Assembly (NCBI RefSeq): GCF_035271705.1
Contig: NZ_DATERI010000087.1
Coordinates: forward strand, 1-26,658
Reading direction: 5' to 3'
Source: Buttiauxella sp035271705
Lineage (GTDB): Bacteria > Pseudomonadota > Gammaproteobacteria > Enterobacterales > Enterobacteriaceae
Length of the DNA stretch: 26,658 nucleotides
Shown: one piece after another, positions 15,593-24,055 of the stretch
Position numbering within the stretch: position 1 is the stretch's first letter
Layout: each line of letters starts with the position of its first letter
The notes under the pieces: model-generated
Database searches by the model: none
Seen by the model: the letters and a program-made list of their open reading frames with translations, nothing else
Told to the model about the DNA's origin: nothing
Made by a program: the position numbers and the translations under genes

Positions 15593-16300
15593 CGCGGTGA
15601 GGGATGCCAACTGTGAAATTTCCAGATGTGGCAATAAACGGCTGTCATCAATCTGCATCAAGTCGCCATCGCGCAGATTTATCCAGCATGCCTGTAACCC
15701 GCTGCGAATCGCCCCTGCGACATCCGTCGTCAGGTCATCGCCAACATGCAGGATATGGCCGAGCGGAACATTCAGCTTTTCAGCTGCCAAATGATACATG
15801 TCGTTAAAAGGTTTGGAACGCCCGTGAGGGCCCGCCCGCAGAACAAACTTAAAGTACTGATCGAGGCCAAAAAGATGGGGTTCGGCGTTACCGTTGGTAA
15901 TCGCCACCAGCGGCCATTTTTCAGCGAGTGCGGCCAGAGTGTCATGCGTTTCTTGTGGTACGTCGATCTGACTGCGCCAGCGGGCGAAGTTCTCCATCGA
16001 TGCTTGTGCGCCCGCGCAGGCTTCCTCGGCTGAAAGACCAACGTCTAACATGGCTTGTTCAACCGCACGGCGACGCCATTCGGTGACATCATGGTAAATA
16101 TCTGGCTCTGAGAGGCGCAGCGCATGACGAATACGCAAAAAATCGGGGCGTTGAAGATGGTTAAGCTTCGGATGGTAATTTTGCACGAAGCTCATTGATT
16201 CCCGCTCGGTACGCTCAATCACCGCACGGTTGTCGTACAGCGTGTCGTCGAGATCAAAAGTGAGCGCGGCAATAGTCCCTAATGGGCGGTAAAAATGCAT
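15584..16300 (-). CDS. yigB: HAD-family FMN/flavin-intermediate phosphatase YigB
   Basis: YigB is a HAD phosphatase that hydrolyses FMN and, in riboflavin synthesis, 5-amino-6-(5-phospho-D-ribitylamino)uracil. The 238 residues equal the E. coli length. The nucleophile motif LTFDLDDTLYDN gives Asp16 and Asp18; a cap region follows; motif II is V-A-I-T-N-G-N, motif III includes Lys in GRSKPFNDMY, and motif IV is H-V-G-D-D-L-T-T-D. Its ATG shares one base with the xerC stop (TAATG), showing translational coupling. It is the last gene of the lptM-dapF-yigA-xerC-yigB operon; the uvrD promoter begins inside its 3' end. Confidence 0.95.
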   Translation of the reverse strand: MHFYRPLGTIAALTFDLDDTLYDNRAVIERTERESMSFVQNYHPKLNHLQRPDFLRIRHALRLSEPDIYHDVTEWRRRAVEQAMLDVGLSAEEACAGAQASMENFARWRSQIDVPQETHDTLAALAEKWPLVAITNGNAEPHLFGLDQYFKFVLRAGPHGRSKPFNDMYHLAAEKLNVPLGHILHVGDDLTTDVAGAIRSGLQACWINLRDGDLMQIDDSRLLPHLEISQLASLTALI

Positions 16301-17205
16301 TACGATTTCCCTCGTTTAGCGCGTGGATGCGCAGCATCATACACTGAGGCTAAGTGTTGGAAGTCGAGATGGGTATAGATTTGCGTCGTCGACAGATTAG
16401 CGTGGCCCAGTAATTCTTGCACGCCGCGCAAATCACCACTGGACTCCAACATGTGCGTGGCGAACGAGTGACGCAGTTTGTGTGGATGTACATGGCTGTT
16501 CAGCCCCTGTTTAATCCCCCACTCGCCAAAGCGTTTCTGGACGTTGCGCGTCGAAATACGCTTCCCTTGTTTTGAGAGAAACAGTGCATCGTCGTCCGGA
16601 CCAAAAAGCTCACGCAAATCCAGCCAGTGTTCAACCCAGATGACGGCAGATTTCCCCACCGGTACCCGACGCTCTTTGCTGCCTTTACCTATCACCCAGA
16701 CTTCGCCCGTTGTGAGATCAATGTGGCGGCAATCCATATTCACCATCTCGGAGAGACGCAAACCCGCGCCGTACATCACTTCAAGCATTGCGCGGTCGCG
16801 CACCGCAAGCGGATCGTTAATGTCGATATCCAGCAGGCGGCTTACGTCGTCGACGTCGATATTTTTTGGCAGGTGGCGACCGGCTTTTGGCGTGGTGATG
16901 CCTTTTGCGGGATTGGCTTTGAGTTCGCCCTGGCTGACACACCAGTCGAAGAAACTGCGGAGCGCGGAAAGACGTAATGCCAGGCTTGATGGCCCAAGAC
17001 CCGCCTTACGGCTGCGAACTGTCAGAGAACGAACCGCAGCAGCATCGCATTGCTGCCAGGAACTCAACGTCATCTCAGTGGCAAGACCGATGATCGCCGC
17101 CAACTGACGGCCATAATTGAGCAACGTCAATGGGCTTAACTGGCGCTCTACTTTCAGGTAGCGCAGAAAGCCATCAACTGAGGATTGCAGCGGGGAGGCG
17201 GTCAT
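16300..17205 (-). CDS. xerC: Site-specific tyrosine recombinase XerC
   Basis: XerC works with XerD at dif, under FtsK control, to resolve chromosome dimers, and at cer-like sites to keep plasmids monomeric. The chosen ATG gives 301 residues, three more than in E. coli (two at the N-terminus, one at the C-terminus). The SAM-like DNA-binding domain covers about 10-95. The catalytic set is complete: Arg150 (GAGLRLSE), Lys174, His242 and Arg245 (HPHKLRHSFATH), His268 (LLGH) and nucleophile Tyr277 (TTQIYTH). Start and stop overlap neighbours: ATGA with the yigA stop and TAATG with yigB, so the gene is translationally coupled on both sides. An in-frame ATG five codons upstream would lie inside yigA. 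Confidence 0.97.
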   Translation of the reverse strand: MTASPLQSSVDGFLRYLKVERQLSPLTLLNYGRQLAAIIGLATEMTLSSWQQCDAAAVRSLTVRSRKAGLGPSSLALRLSALRSFFDWCVSQGELKANPAKGITTPKAGRHLPKNIDVDDVSRLLDIDINDPLAVRDRAMLEVMYGAGLRLSEMVNMDCRHIDLTTGEVWVIGKGSKERRVPVGKSAVIWVEHWLDLRELFGPDDDALFLSKQGKRISTRNVQKRFGEWGIKQGLNSHVHPHKLRHSFATHMLESSGDLRGVQELLGHANLSTTQIYTHLDFQHLASVYDAAHPRAKRGKS

Positions 17206-17906
17206 ACTCGCTCGACCCAACGCTCCAGAAGGTCAGGCAGCATCAGCGCCAGTTCGTGCAGTAATTGCGTACCTTGCCCTTCCTGGTAATGCTGAGGATT
17301 GCGACTACTGAACACCAGCACGCCTAAATCCGCATCACTTCCCATCAGAGACACGGCCACTGAACCAATGGCTTTCGCCTGAGGCAAGACAACCAGTAAT
17401 TCAGGACCGTTTAACGATCCGAGATAATGCTGTCGGTCGCCCAGACGTTGAATACGCAGCGGCTCGAAAGCCTGTCTGTTCAGTGCCAAATGAGTAAAAT
17501 CAGAAGGAGCACCAATCCGCCAACGGTCAGAAAAAAGACGCACATTCGCGCCAGCCAGACCCATTTCACGCGCCCAACGATGCAGTCGATTGAGCATGTC
17601 CTGCAAACTGGTGGCAGAAGCCATGCGGCCTTGCAATTTCAGTAAGCGATAGAACAGCCCTTCGTTGGCACTCGCCTGTTCCATCAACAAGGTCATGTTT
17701 TCTTCAAGAAAATTGATATGGTTACGGCTACGAGCCATATGCCACTCAACCAATGAAACAGTGCCGCGTACCGGATGTGGCACTTGCATCTGTTCTACAT
17801 GCTGGGCGTTACGAATAAAGAAATCGGGATGACGTTGCAGATACTCCGTCACAATACGGTCATCCAGTTCCAGTACGGCTTCTTGCTGTTCCTCGGCGTT
17901 CTTCAT
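17202..17906 (-). CDS. yigA: DUF484 protein YigA
   Basis: YigA is a conserved DUF484 protein with no established activity. The 234-residue product has the family length. The N-terminal part (DDRIVTEYLQRHPDFFIRNAQHVEQMQVPHP) is the hallmark of the family, followed by a helical segment (about 55-90) and a C-terminal GAF-like alpha/beta region (NVRLFSDRW to VLVFSSRNPQHY). It has no signal peptide and is likely cytoplasmic. It overlaps dapF upstream and xerC downstream by ATGA in each case. The fixed position between dapF and xerC is typical of gammaproteobacteria, but gives no direct clue to function. Confidence 0.92.
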   Translation of the reverse strand: MKNAEEQQEAVLELDDRIVTEYLQRHPDFFIRNAQHVEQMQVPHPVRGTVSLVEWHMARSRNHINFLEENMTLLMEQASANEGLFYRLLKLQGRMASATSLQDMLNRLHRWAREMGLAGANVRLFSDRWRIGAPSDFTHLALNRQAFEPLRIQRLGDRQHYLGSLNGPELLVVLPQAKAIGSVAVSLMGSDADLGVLVFSSRNPQHYQEGQGTQLLHELALMLPDLLERWVERV

Positions 17907-18727
17907 AGATGTATAAATCCATCATAGACATGGGCCGCCGGACCGGTCATAAATAGCGGGGTTCCCGGCCCTTTCCAGGCGATATCAAGACGGCCACCAG
18001 GCAGCTCTACGCAAACCTGTTCCGCAAGTATTCCTTGCAAGATGCCCACGGCAACTGCGCCGCAAGCGCCACTACCACAAGCTTGTGTTTCCCCTGCACC
18101 GCGTTCATAGACACGCAGACGGATATGTTCTTTCGTCACGACCTGCATAAAACCGATGTTCGCACGCTCCGGGAAACGCTCATGGTTTTCCATCACCGGC
18201 CCCAACGTTTCCACAGCGGCCGTCGTCACATCATCGACTTGAATAACGCAATGCGGGTTACCCATCGATACAACACCACACATAATGGTTTGTTCGGCGG
18301 CACGCATAATATAGGTCTTTTCCGCTTTGTTTGCGCGGAACGGCACGGCAGATGGCTCGAAATTCGGCTCACCCATATTGACGCGCACCAGTTCATCTTC
18401 GGTCACGGTGAGGACCATGCGGCCATTGGCGGTACTGACGCGAATATCACGTTTGTTCGTCAGCCCTTTCAGGCGCACAAATCGCGCGAAACAACGCGCA
18501 CCATTGCCACATTGGGAAACTTCGCTGCCATCGGCATTGAAAATACGGTAATGGAAATCCAGGTCAGGATCGTAAGGTGGCTCTACCACCAGCAACTGAT
18601 CGAAACCCACTCCCAAGTGCCTATCAGCCAGGCGGCGAATCAGCTCTGGGGAGAAATAGACGTTTTGAGTCACCGCGTCGACGACCATAAAGTCGTTGCC
18701 AAGGCCATGCATCTTCGAGAACTGCAT
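17903..18727 (-). CDS. dapF: Diaminopimelate epimerase DapF
   Basis: DapF is a PLP-independent racemase converting LL- to meso-diaminopimelate, the precursor of lysine and of the peptidoglycan cross-link. The chosen ATG gives 274 residues, the E. coli length, starting MQFSKMHGLGNDF. The two catalytic cysteines are Cys73 (S-Q-C-G-N-G-A-R-C-F) and Cys217 (E-T-Q-A-C-G-S-G-A-C), in the two pseudo-symmetrical domains. A GGAG site precedes this ATG; an ATG four codons upstream overlaps that site and is less likely. It follows lptM by 38 bases and shares ATGA with yigA. Confidence 0.97.
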   Translation of the reverse strand: MQFSKMHGLGNDFMVVDAVTQNVYFSPELIRRLADRHLGVGFDQLLVVEPPYDPDLDFHYRIFNADGSEVSQCGNGARCFARFVRLKGLTNKRDIRVSTANGRMVLTVTEDELVRVNMGEPNFEPSAVPFRANKAEKTYIMRAAEQTIMCGVVSMGNPHCVIQVDDVTTAAVETLGPVMENHERFPERANIGFMQVVTKEHIRLRVYERGAGETQACGSGACGAVAVGILQGILAEQVCVELPGGRLDIAWKGPGTPLFMTGPAAHVYDGFIHL

Positions 18728-18765
18728 CTTCTGCTCCATATACGCGGCTACTTATCGATAATTAG

Positions 18766-18972
18766 CTAGTAGACAACCTGAGTCGGGGCGTTACCCGTAC
18801 CACGGTTATTACGGTCTGGCGTTGCCGGTTGAGCCTGTTTCTCAGCGCTTACCTGACTCGCGGATTTGGTTTTGCCATCGGCAGGCGGAAAGTACAGAGG
18901 CCCTTTAAGACCGCAGCCAGAAAGACTGAAAAGTGCCAGCATAACTGCCAGTGGGCAGAAAATTTTCTTCAT
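18766..18972 (-). CDS. lptM: Outer-membrane lipoprotein LptM (YifL)
   Basis: LptM is a small lipoprotein that binds the LptD-LptE LPS translocon and promotes LptD disulfide maturation. The 68-residue product has a lipoprotein signal with lipobox L-S-G-C (Cys20), followed by the conserved GLKGPLYFPPAD block (21-32) typical of the family, then a low-complexity Ala/Pro/Gln/Thr tail ending VVY. Length is one more than in E. coli. Its ribosome site is weak. It is the first gene of the dapF-yigA-xerC-yigB operon and is divergent from cyaY across 125 bases. Confidence 0.94.
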   Translation of the reverse strand: MKKIFCPLAVMLALFSLSGCGLKGPLYFPPADGKTKSASQVSAEKQAQPATPDRNNRGTGNAPTQVVY

Positions 18973-19061
18973 TATTGAGATGCCTGTAATCCAATATTCT
19001 GTCTTCTATCATCGCAGGTGATCCCTGAAAAGCAATACTCTTTTCTATTCGCGAGTGTTGC

Positions 19062-19067
19062 TATACT
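19062..19067 (+). promoter_or_regulatory. Candidate extended -10 of cyaY
   Basis: TGCTATACT is an extended -10 (TGN plus TATACT, 5 of 6 consensus bases) about 30 bases before the cyaY ATG. No good -35 is visible at 17 bases, which is usual for extended -10 promoters. Confidence 0.4.
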
Positions 19068-19097
19068 GCCCTGAAGACGAACAACTGAGATACAGAT

Positions 19098-19418
19098 ATG
19101 AACGACAGTGAATTTCATCGCTTGGCTGACGGCCTGTGGTCAACAATCGAAGAACGCCTGGATGACTGGGATGGTGACAGCGATATTGACTGCGAAATCA
19201 ATGGCGGCGTGCTGAGCCTGAGTTTTGAGAACCGTAGCAAGATTATTATCAATCGCCAGGAGCCTCTGCATCAGGTCTGGCTTGCCACCAAAAGCGGCGG
19301 TTACCATTTTAATCTGAAAGGGGAACAATGGATTTGCGATCGCAGCGGTGCTGAGTTTTGGTCATTGCTGGAAGAAGCTTGCACACAGCAAGCCGGAGAG
19401 CCGGTTAGCTTTAGTTAG
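19098..19418 (+). CDS. cyaY: Frataxin homolog CyaY
   Basis: CyaY is bacterial frataxin; it binds iron and IscS and modulates iron-sulfur cluster assembly. The 106 residues match the E. coli length. The acidic first helix and edge strand (EERLDDWDGDSDIDCE, about 17-32) form the iron-binding ridge; the conserved beta-sheet core includes INRQEPLHQVWLATKSGGYHF and the strand WICDRSG. The stop codon overlaps the stop of convergent cyaA by three bases. It is divergent from lptM. Confidence 0.96.
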   Translation: MNDSEFHRLADGLWSTIEERLDDWDGDSDIDCEINGGVLSLSFENRSKIIINRQEPLHQVWLATKSGGYHFNLKGEQWICDRSGAEFWSLLEEACTQQAGEPVSFS

Positions 19419-21967
19419 CTATTGCTGTACTGCTGAAGCAGCGGTGTTGAGCTATCGTCATGATTAGCTGACGTCGCTGCTGTGATAGCTTGGTTACGGA
19501 ATGGAATAACCTGCGAGCGCCCCTCCACTTTCACAATCTGATAAAACTGCGGCAAGTTGAAGTTGATAAAGCTTGAGCCGTAGGTAAAGCGATCGTGCGA
19601 CGATGAGTAGAAACGGCTGACGTCACGCACTAAATCTTCTTTGCTACCTTCACAGTGGTGATACACCTCTGCCCGGTTGCTCTCATCGAGAATGTAGATA
19701 TTGAATCCCTGCTCCTCATTCGCCTCTTCAAAGAAGAACTGAATGATCCCTTCGCTGGCAAAACCATCTACCACCGACGGAAGTTCAACCTGATTGGTTT
19801 CAACTTGCACTGACAAGCCATGCAGTTTGTTATGCGAAATCGCTCCGTAGAACTCGACTGCATTTTCCAGTTTTTGCACCGATACGCTCAGGCGTTCGAA
19901 GAACAGCCCCCACGTTTGGCCAGAGATCCGCAACGCTTTAAAGCGGCCTGGCTCCTGGCGAGTGCTCGACAAACGGAAATCGATACATTCAGATACCAGT
20001 TGCTGAACGCGAGTACGGATGAGCCCACGCAGATGCTGGCTATAACAGAAAACTTCAACGCTATCAGGAGGAGCAGCATCCTGGTGCATTTTGCCCAGAA
20101 TCGTTTTCAGTGCTTCAATCATGGATTGTTCACCGTTGAAGTGCAGCGTACGCACTTCATTCCATGAGTTGCGGTAAAGAAGATCCACGCTTCCCACCAG
20201 ACACTGCTGCTGCTGACCAAAACTGAACACATCCAGCTTACGGAAATCGAAATGAACAACTTGATTGCGGAATGCCGCCGTCGGGTCGTATTCGAGGTTC
20301 ACGATAATAGCCAAATGGCGAATTTCACATGGGCTATACAACGCTTTCGCTGTTGGGGCAGGCAAACGCAACGGGAAATGGTGTGAAACATCCGCAACCA
20401 TTTCCTGCAGTTTTGGTAAATCACAAATACCGTTGCCCTTAATAAACAGACGGGTGCGCGAAGTCATCAGGCCATTGAAGTAGGCCCATGCCACCAGCTT
20501 ATTAAGATAACGGTTATATTCCAGCGGTTGATGGCTGATGATGGAATCCATGTCTGGCGCACGATTATACAGATACCAGCCTGAACGGTTGGCACGGCCC
20601 GGCGGCACATGAATAAAGGTTAGATTTGGCTCTGACAGATCCGGGGAGATCTGCGGATTAACGAGCGTTACTTTGCCTGGTAGCGCTTCAAACGCTGCAT
20701 ACAATTTACGGGTCAAGACACCGATATCTTGCGGGCTTGCGCTGACACTCAGGTTATTACGGCGTGCGAAACGAATCAGGTTGCGATAGCTTTGCATCAT
20801 CGCATCCAGAAGTTCGTTGTGAGCATCACGGACCTGGTCAATTTTCCAGTTGGCGCGGTTATCAAGCATCGCCAGTCGTGTTTCATCCCAGCCCCAATCT
20901 TTGACCAGTTGACTTAATATTTCACGACGCCAGCCCACGCATGCACGTTCACGGGAAAGTTTTTCACACACTTTGAGATAAAAGCAACGGCGCACTAAAT
21001 CCAGACGCGCAGTATCTTCGATTTGCGTGAGATAGTGAGTCACACGCTCTAGCATCATGCAGTAAGGATCAAGCCCGAAAGAGACTATCTCGCCATCATG
21101 CAAACGCTGCTTAATGTCTTTAGCCAGTAAACGGGTGTTGGGATATTCCCAGGAATAAGCTTCCAGCAACAGCGTTTTCAGCACGGCTTTATATGGGGAG
21201 TCGATACTTTTGTAGAGCTGCCAAAGGCTAGCACCAAAGTACTCTTCCGCCGAAAGGGAACTTAAACCACCAAGGTCCAGCCACTCGTTTGGCGTAAGCA
21301 CACCTTGCGAGTAGAGACTCATCACGTAATCGTCGTAATGATCTTCTTCATCACCCGGAACCATGCTCCACAGAATACGTTTCCCGGCGAGGCGCACAGC
21401 GCTACGATAAAATTCATCCAGCAACAAGATGTGTTGTGTAGACCCACAATCCTCGCCGCCCAGACTCCCACTCTCGTTGTGACGGAAGCGGTTTTCGTCG
21501 ATCAGGAAGAAGCTGACTTCAACGCCTAAGGAGGCCGCCCAGCCTTCCAGTACGCTACATTTACGTTGCAGTAACTGGCGCTCGTCGTTATCGAGCCAGG
21601 ACTGGTGACACACCCAAATATCCAAATCCGAGGAACAGCTCTGCCCAACAGACGAGGTGCTGCCCATTGAATAGAGACCCGTAATGGGTAACTCGCCCGG
21701 ATCAGTTTTCTGCGGTGGCATGCCACGCATCAATTCGAGGTCGTTGAGGTAGTGGCGTTGGGTTTCATCAGGCGTGTAGATGCAAATGCCATGTGGGACG
21801 TTACCCTCAAGGTAACCAGGCATCAGCGGGTGATGATAATGTAGCAATGTTGGCAGAAGACTGTAGACCTGTTGGAAAGCAGGCCCCATGGCAGCAAGTG
21901 CGCGATCTACACGCAGTTGGTTAATGGCATCCAGTCTCTGTTTAAGAGTCTCAATATAGAGGTACAA
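19415..21967 (-). CDS. cyaA: Class I adenylate cyclase CyaA, TTG start
   Basis: CyaA makes cAMP from ATP and is activated through phosphorylated EIIA-Glc of the PTS. The 850-residue product is two longer than in E. coli. The N-terminal catalytic domain has the nucleotidyltransferase-like motif MGSTSSVGQSCSSDLDIWV with Asp114 and Asp116; the C-terminal half is the glucose-sensing regulatory domain, ending in a poorly conserved tail (LLQQYSNS). The start is TTG (21967-21965), as in E. coli; AGG lies nine bases upstream. An ATG five bases upstream of the TTG is in another frame. Low-efficiency TTG limits cAMP production in E. coli. A CRP site lies in the promoter region, giving negative feedback. 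Confidence 0.97.
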   Translation of the reverse strand: MYLYIETLKQRLDAINQLRVDRALAAMGPAFQQVYSLLPTLLHYHHPLMPGYLEGNVPHGICIYTPDETQRHYLNDLELMRGMPPQKTDPGELPITGLYSMGSTSSVGQSCSSDLDIWVCHQSWLDNDERQLLQRKCSVLEGWAASLGVEVSFFLIDENRFRHNESGSLGGEDCGSTQHILLLDEFYRSAVRLAGKRILWSMVPGDEEDHYDDYVMSLYSQGVLTPNEWLDLGGLSSLSAEEYFGASLWQLYKSIDSPYKAVLKTLLLEAYSWEYPNTRLLAKDIKQRLHDGEIVSFGLDPYCMMLERVTHYLTQIEDTARLDLVRRCFYLKVCEKLSRERACVGWRREILSQLVKDWGWDETRLAMLDNRANWKIDQVRDAHNELLDAMMQSYRNLIRFARRNNLSVSASPQDIGVLTRKLYAAFEALPGKVTLVNPQISPDLSEPNLTFIHVPPGRANRSGWYLYNRAPDMDSIISHQPLEYNRYLNKLVAWAYFNGLMTSRTRLFIKGNGICDLPKLQEMVADVSHHFPLRLPAPTAKALYSPCEIRHLAIIVNLEYDPTAAFRNQVVHFDFRKLDVFSFGQQQQCLVGSVDLLYRNSWNEVRTLHFNGEQSMIEALKTILGKMHQDAAPPDSVEVFCYSQHLRGLIRTRVQQLVSECIDFRLSSTRQEPGRFKALRISGQTWGLFFERLSVSVQKLENAVEFYGAISHNKLHGLSVQVETNQVELPSVVDGFASEGIIQFFFEEANEEQGFNIYILDESNRAEVYHHCEGSKEDLVRDVSRFYSSSHDRFTYGSSFINFNLPQFYQIVKVEGRSQVIPFRNQAITAATSANHDDSSTPLLQQYSNS

Positions 21968-22026
21968 GACATATCGCCTGATGGTTTCAGTATTTCGAAA
22001 AAACCCGTTTCACAGTTATTGCCTCT

Positions 22027-22032
22027 ATTATA
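22027..22032 (-). promoter_or_regulatory. Candidate cyaA -10 element
   Basis: TATAAT is a perfect consensus -10 on the minus strand, about 60 bases before the cyaA start and about 25 bases downstream of the CRP site. No convincing -35 is present 17 bases upstream; CRP bound just upstream would overlap polymerase. Confidence 0.5.
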
Positions 22033-22056
22033 AACGACAAGGCAATGAATTGCTGG

Positions 22057-22078
22057 AAACGTGATCAATTTAACACCT
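22057..22078. promoter_or_regulatory. CRP-cAMP binding site controlling cyaA
   Basis: On the minus strand AGGTGTTAAATTGATCACGTTT contains the CRP half sites TGTTA and TCACG at the required spacing (consensus TGTGA-N6-TCACA), and looks identical to the repressing site I recall upstream of E. coli cyaA P2. It lies in the 281-base divergent cyaA/hemC region. Confidence 0.8.
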
Positions 22079-22248
22079 TGCTGGTTGACCGTAAAGAAAG
22101 ATGCGCTACTCGCCAAGTTCCTCTCCGACACTCCGCTTTATATTCCATAATACGAACAACGTCCCTCTTTTCCGCAAAACCGTTGAAACTGACAGCCTTC
22201 CGTGAAGAGTGGTAGGATGGACAGAGACGATAATTACGGTAACTAGCA

Positions 22249-23190
22249 ATGTTAGACAATGTATTAAGAATTGCCACTCGCCAAAGTCCATTAGCACTTT
22301 GGCAAGCACATTATGTCAAACAACGCCTGATGGCGAGCCATCCCCAGCTCACGGTTGAACTGGTGCCAATGGTTACGCGTGGCGACATCATTCTTGATAC
22401 ACCGCTGGCAAAAGTTGGCGGCAAGGGATTGTTTGTCAAAGAGTTGGAGCTGGCGCTCCTTGAAGGGCGCGCTGATATCGCAGTGCATTCAATGAAAGAT
22501 GTCCCTGTTGAGTTTCCTGAAGGGCTTGGTCTTGTGACGATTTGCGAACGCGACGATCCGCGCGATGCCTTTGTCTCCAACAATTTCGTCAGCCTCGACT
22601 CTCTGCCAGCAGGTAGCGTAGTAGGCACCTCAAGCCTCCGCCGCCAGTGTCAGATTGCCGAGCGTCGCCCGGACCTGGTCATTCGTTCATTACGTGGCAA
22701 TGTCGGCACCCGTTTGGGCAAGCTCGATAACGGTGACTACGATGCGATTATTCTTGCTGTCGCCGGTCTTAACCGCCTTGGACTGCAATCGCGCATTCGC
22801 AACGCTTTGCCTGCAGAAGTTTCTCTACCTGCTGTGGGTCAGGGAGCGGTAGGCATCGAGTGTCGCCTTGACGATATACGTACTCAGAAGTTGCTCGAGT
22901 CACTGAATCATGAAGAAACCGCCATTCGCGTAAGCGCGGAGCGTGCCATGAACATGCGTCTTGAAGGTGGATGCCAGGTGCCTATCGGCAGTTATGCCGA
23001 GTTGATTAATGGCGAACTCTGGTTGCGAGCATTAGTGGGTGCACCAGACGGCTCAATCCTGGTGCGTGGTGAACGCCGTGGTAAACCAGAAGATGCCGAA
23101 GCCATGGGGGTTTCCCTTGCAGAAGAACTCCTTGATAAAGGAGCCCGTGAAATTCTGGCCGCAGTTTATGACGGAGATGCTCCGGCATGA
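22249..23190 (+). CDS. hemC: Porphobilinogen deaminase HemC
   Basis: HemC polymerises four porphobilinogen units to hydroxymethylbilane in tetrapyrrole synthesis. The 313 residues equal the E. coli length. Conserved features: IATRQSPLALWQA near the N-terminus, KGLFVKELE, catalytic Asp84 (HSMKDVP), the arginine-rich substrate site (SSLRRQCQ and RSLRGNVGTRL), and Cys242 in LEGGCQVPIGSY, which holds the dipyrromethane cofactor. It starts the hemCDXY operon and shares an ATGA with hemD. It is divergent from cyaA. Confidence 0.97.
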   Translation: MLDNVLRIATRQSPLALWQAHYVKQRLMASHPQLTVELVPMVTRGDIILDTPLAKVGGKGLFVKELELALLEGRADIAVHSMKDVPVEFPEGLGLVTICERDDPRDAFVSNNFVSLDSLPAGSVVGTSSLRRQCQIAERRPDLVIRSLRGNVGTRLGKLDNGDYDAIILAVAGLNRLGLQSRIRNALPAEVSLPAVGQGAVGIECRLDDIRTQKLLESLNHEETAIRVSAERAMNMRLEGGCQVPIGSYAELINGELWLRALVGAPDGSILVRGERRGKPEDAEAMGVSLAEELLDKGAREILAAVYDGDAPA

Positions 23191-23927
23191 CGATCCTTGT
23201 CACCCGCCCTTCCCCCGCTGGGGATGAGTTAGTGAGCAGACTGCGCGCACTGGGGCAGGTGGCGTATAGCTTCCCTCTCATCGAGTTTTCCCCAGGCCGG
23301 CAGTTGGACACACTGCCGACTATGCTAGCAAGCCTTTGTACAGGCGATCTGGTGTTCGTTTTATCGCAGCACGTCATACATTTTGCCCAACCACAATTAA
23401 GGCAAAATGCTATCTCATGGCCTGCAAATCTTGCCTGGTTTGCTATTGGACGTACGACTGCATTAGCGTTTCATACCGTTAGTCATTTGCCGGTTCGTTA
23501 TCCGCAAGACAGGGAAACGACGGAAGTCTTGCTACAATTACCCGAATTACAAAATGTTGCCGGGAAACGAGCACTTATTTTACGTGGCAACGGTGGCCGT
23601 GAACTGTTAGGTGAAACGCTGACAGAACGCGGGGCAGAAGTGACTTTCTGCGAGTGTTACCAAAGAAATGCCAGAATTTATGACGGAACGGAAGAAGCCT
23701 TTCGCTGGCGCGAACGAGGGATTTCAACGCTGGTCGTGACGAGCGGAGAAATGCTACAACAACTGTATGCACTCATTCCAGAATGGTATCGAAAGAACTG
23801 GTTACTTCACTGCCAACTTTTAGTGGTTAGTGAACGTCTGGCAGACCTTGCCCGGGATTTGGGCTGGCAAGATATTCGGGTCGCCGATAACGCAGACAAT
23901 GACGCGCTGCTTCGCGCGTTACAATAA
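23187..23927 (+). CDS. hemD: Uroporphyrinogen-III synthase HemD
   Basis: HemD closes hydroxymethylbilane with inversion of ring D to give uroporphyrinogen III. The 246 residues equal the E. coli length. The family has weak sequence conservation; recognisable landmarks are ILVTRPSPAGDELVSRL at the start, FPLIEFSP, AIGRTTALAF, LQLPELQNVAGKRALILRGNGGRELLG and VVTSGEMLQQL. The ATG overlaps the hemC stop (ATGA), so the two successive enzymes are translationally coupled. Unlike the close spacing I recall for E. coli, hemX follows only after 147 bases, most of it ERIC. Confidence 0.96.
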   Translation: MTILVTRPSPAGDELVSRLRALGQVAYSFPLIEFSPGRQLDTLPTMLASLCTGDLVFVLSQHVIHFAQPQLRQNAISWPANLAWFAIGRTTALAFHTVSHLPVRYPQDRETTEVLLQLPELQNVAGKRALILRGNGGRELLGETLTERGAEVTFCECYQRNARIYDGTEEAFRWRERGISTLVVTSGEMLQQLYALIPEWYRKNWLLHCQLLVVSERLADLARDLGWQDIRVADNADNDALLRALQ

Positions 23928-23932
23928 ATCAA

Positions 23933-24055
23933 CTCCCAAAATAATTCGTGTTGCAGGAAGACGGCGACGCAGCGAATCCCCAGGAGCTGACTCAAGTCAG
24001 TGACTGGGGTGAACGAGTAAAGCCAACGCATATGCAGCTTGAAGTATGAAGGGTA
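23933..24055. repeat. ERIC element between hemD and hemX
   Basis: About 123 bases match ERIC: TAATTCGTGTTGCAGGAAG on the left and AGCCAACGCATATGCAGCTTG on the right. The central hairpin is perfect: CCCCAG (23978-23983) with CTGGGG (24004-24009) and CTGACT (23987-23992) with AGTCAG (23995-24000). It lies inside the hem operon, starting six bases after hemD and ending about 20 bases before hemX, and so must be transcribed with the operon. Confidence 0.92.

Noticed and set aside
21907..22131. 74-codon minus-strand frame upstream of cyaA
   Set aside because: Its upstream part runs through the CRP site and the promoter region and has no family resemblance; only the short ATG frame at 21972 seems worth noting.
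2096..24055. CRISPR or transposon interpretation of the scattered ~125-bp repeats
   Set aside because: The copies are single, kilobases apart, palindromic and match ERIC; there are no spacers, leader, cas genes or transposase.
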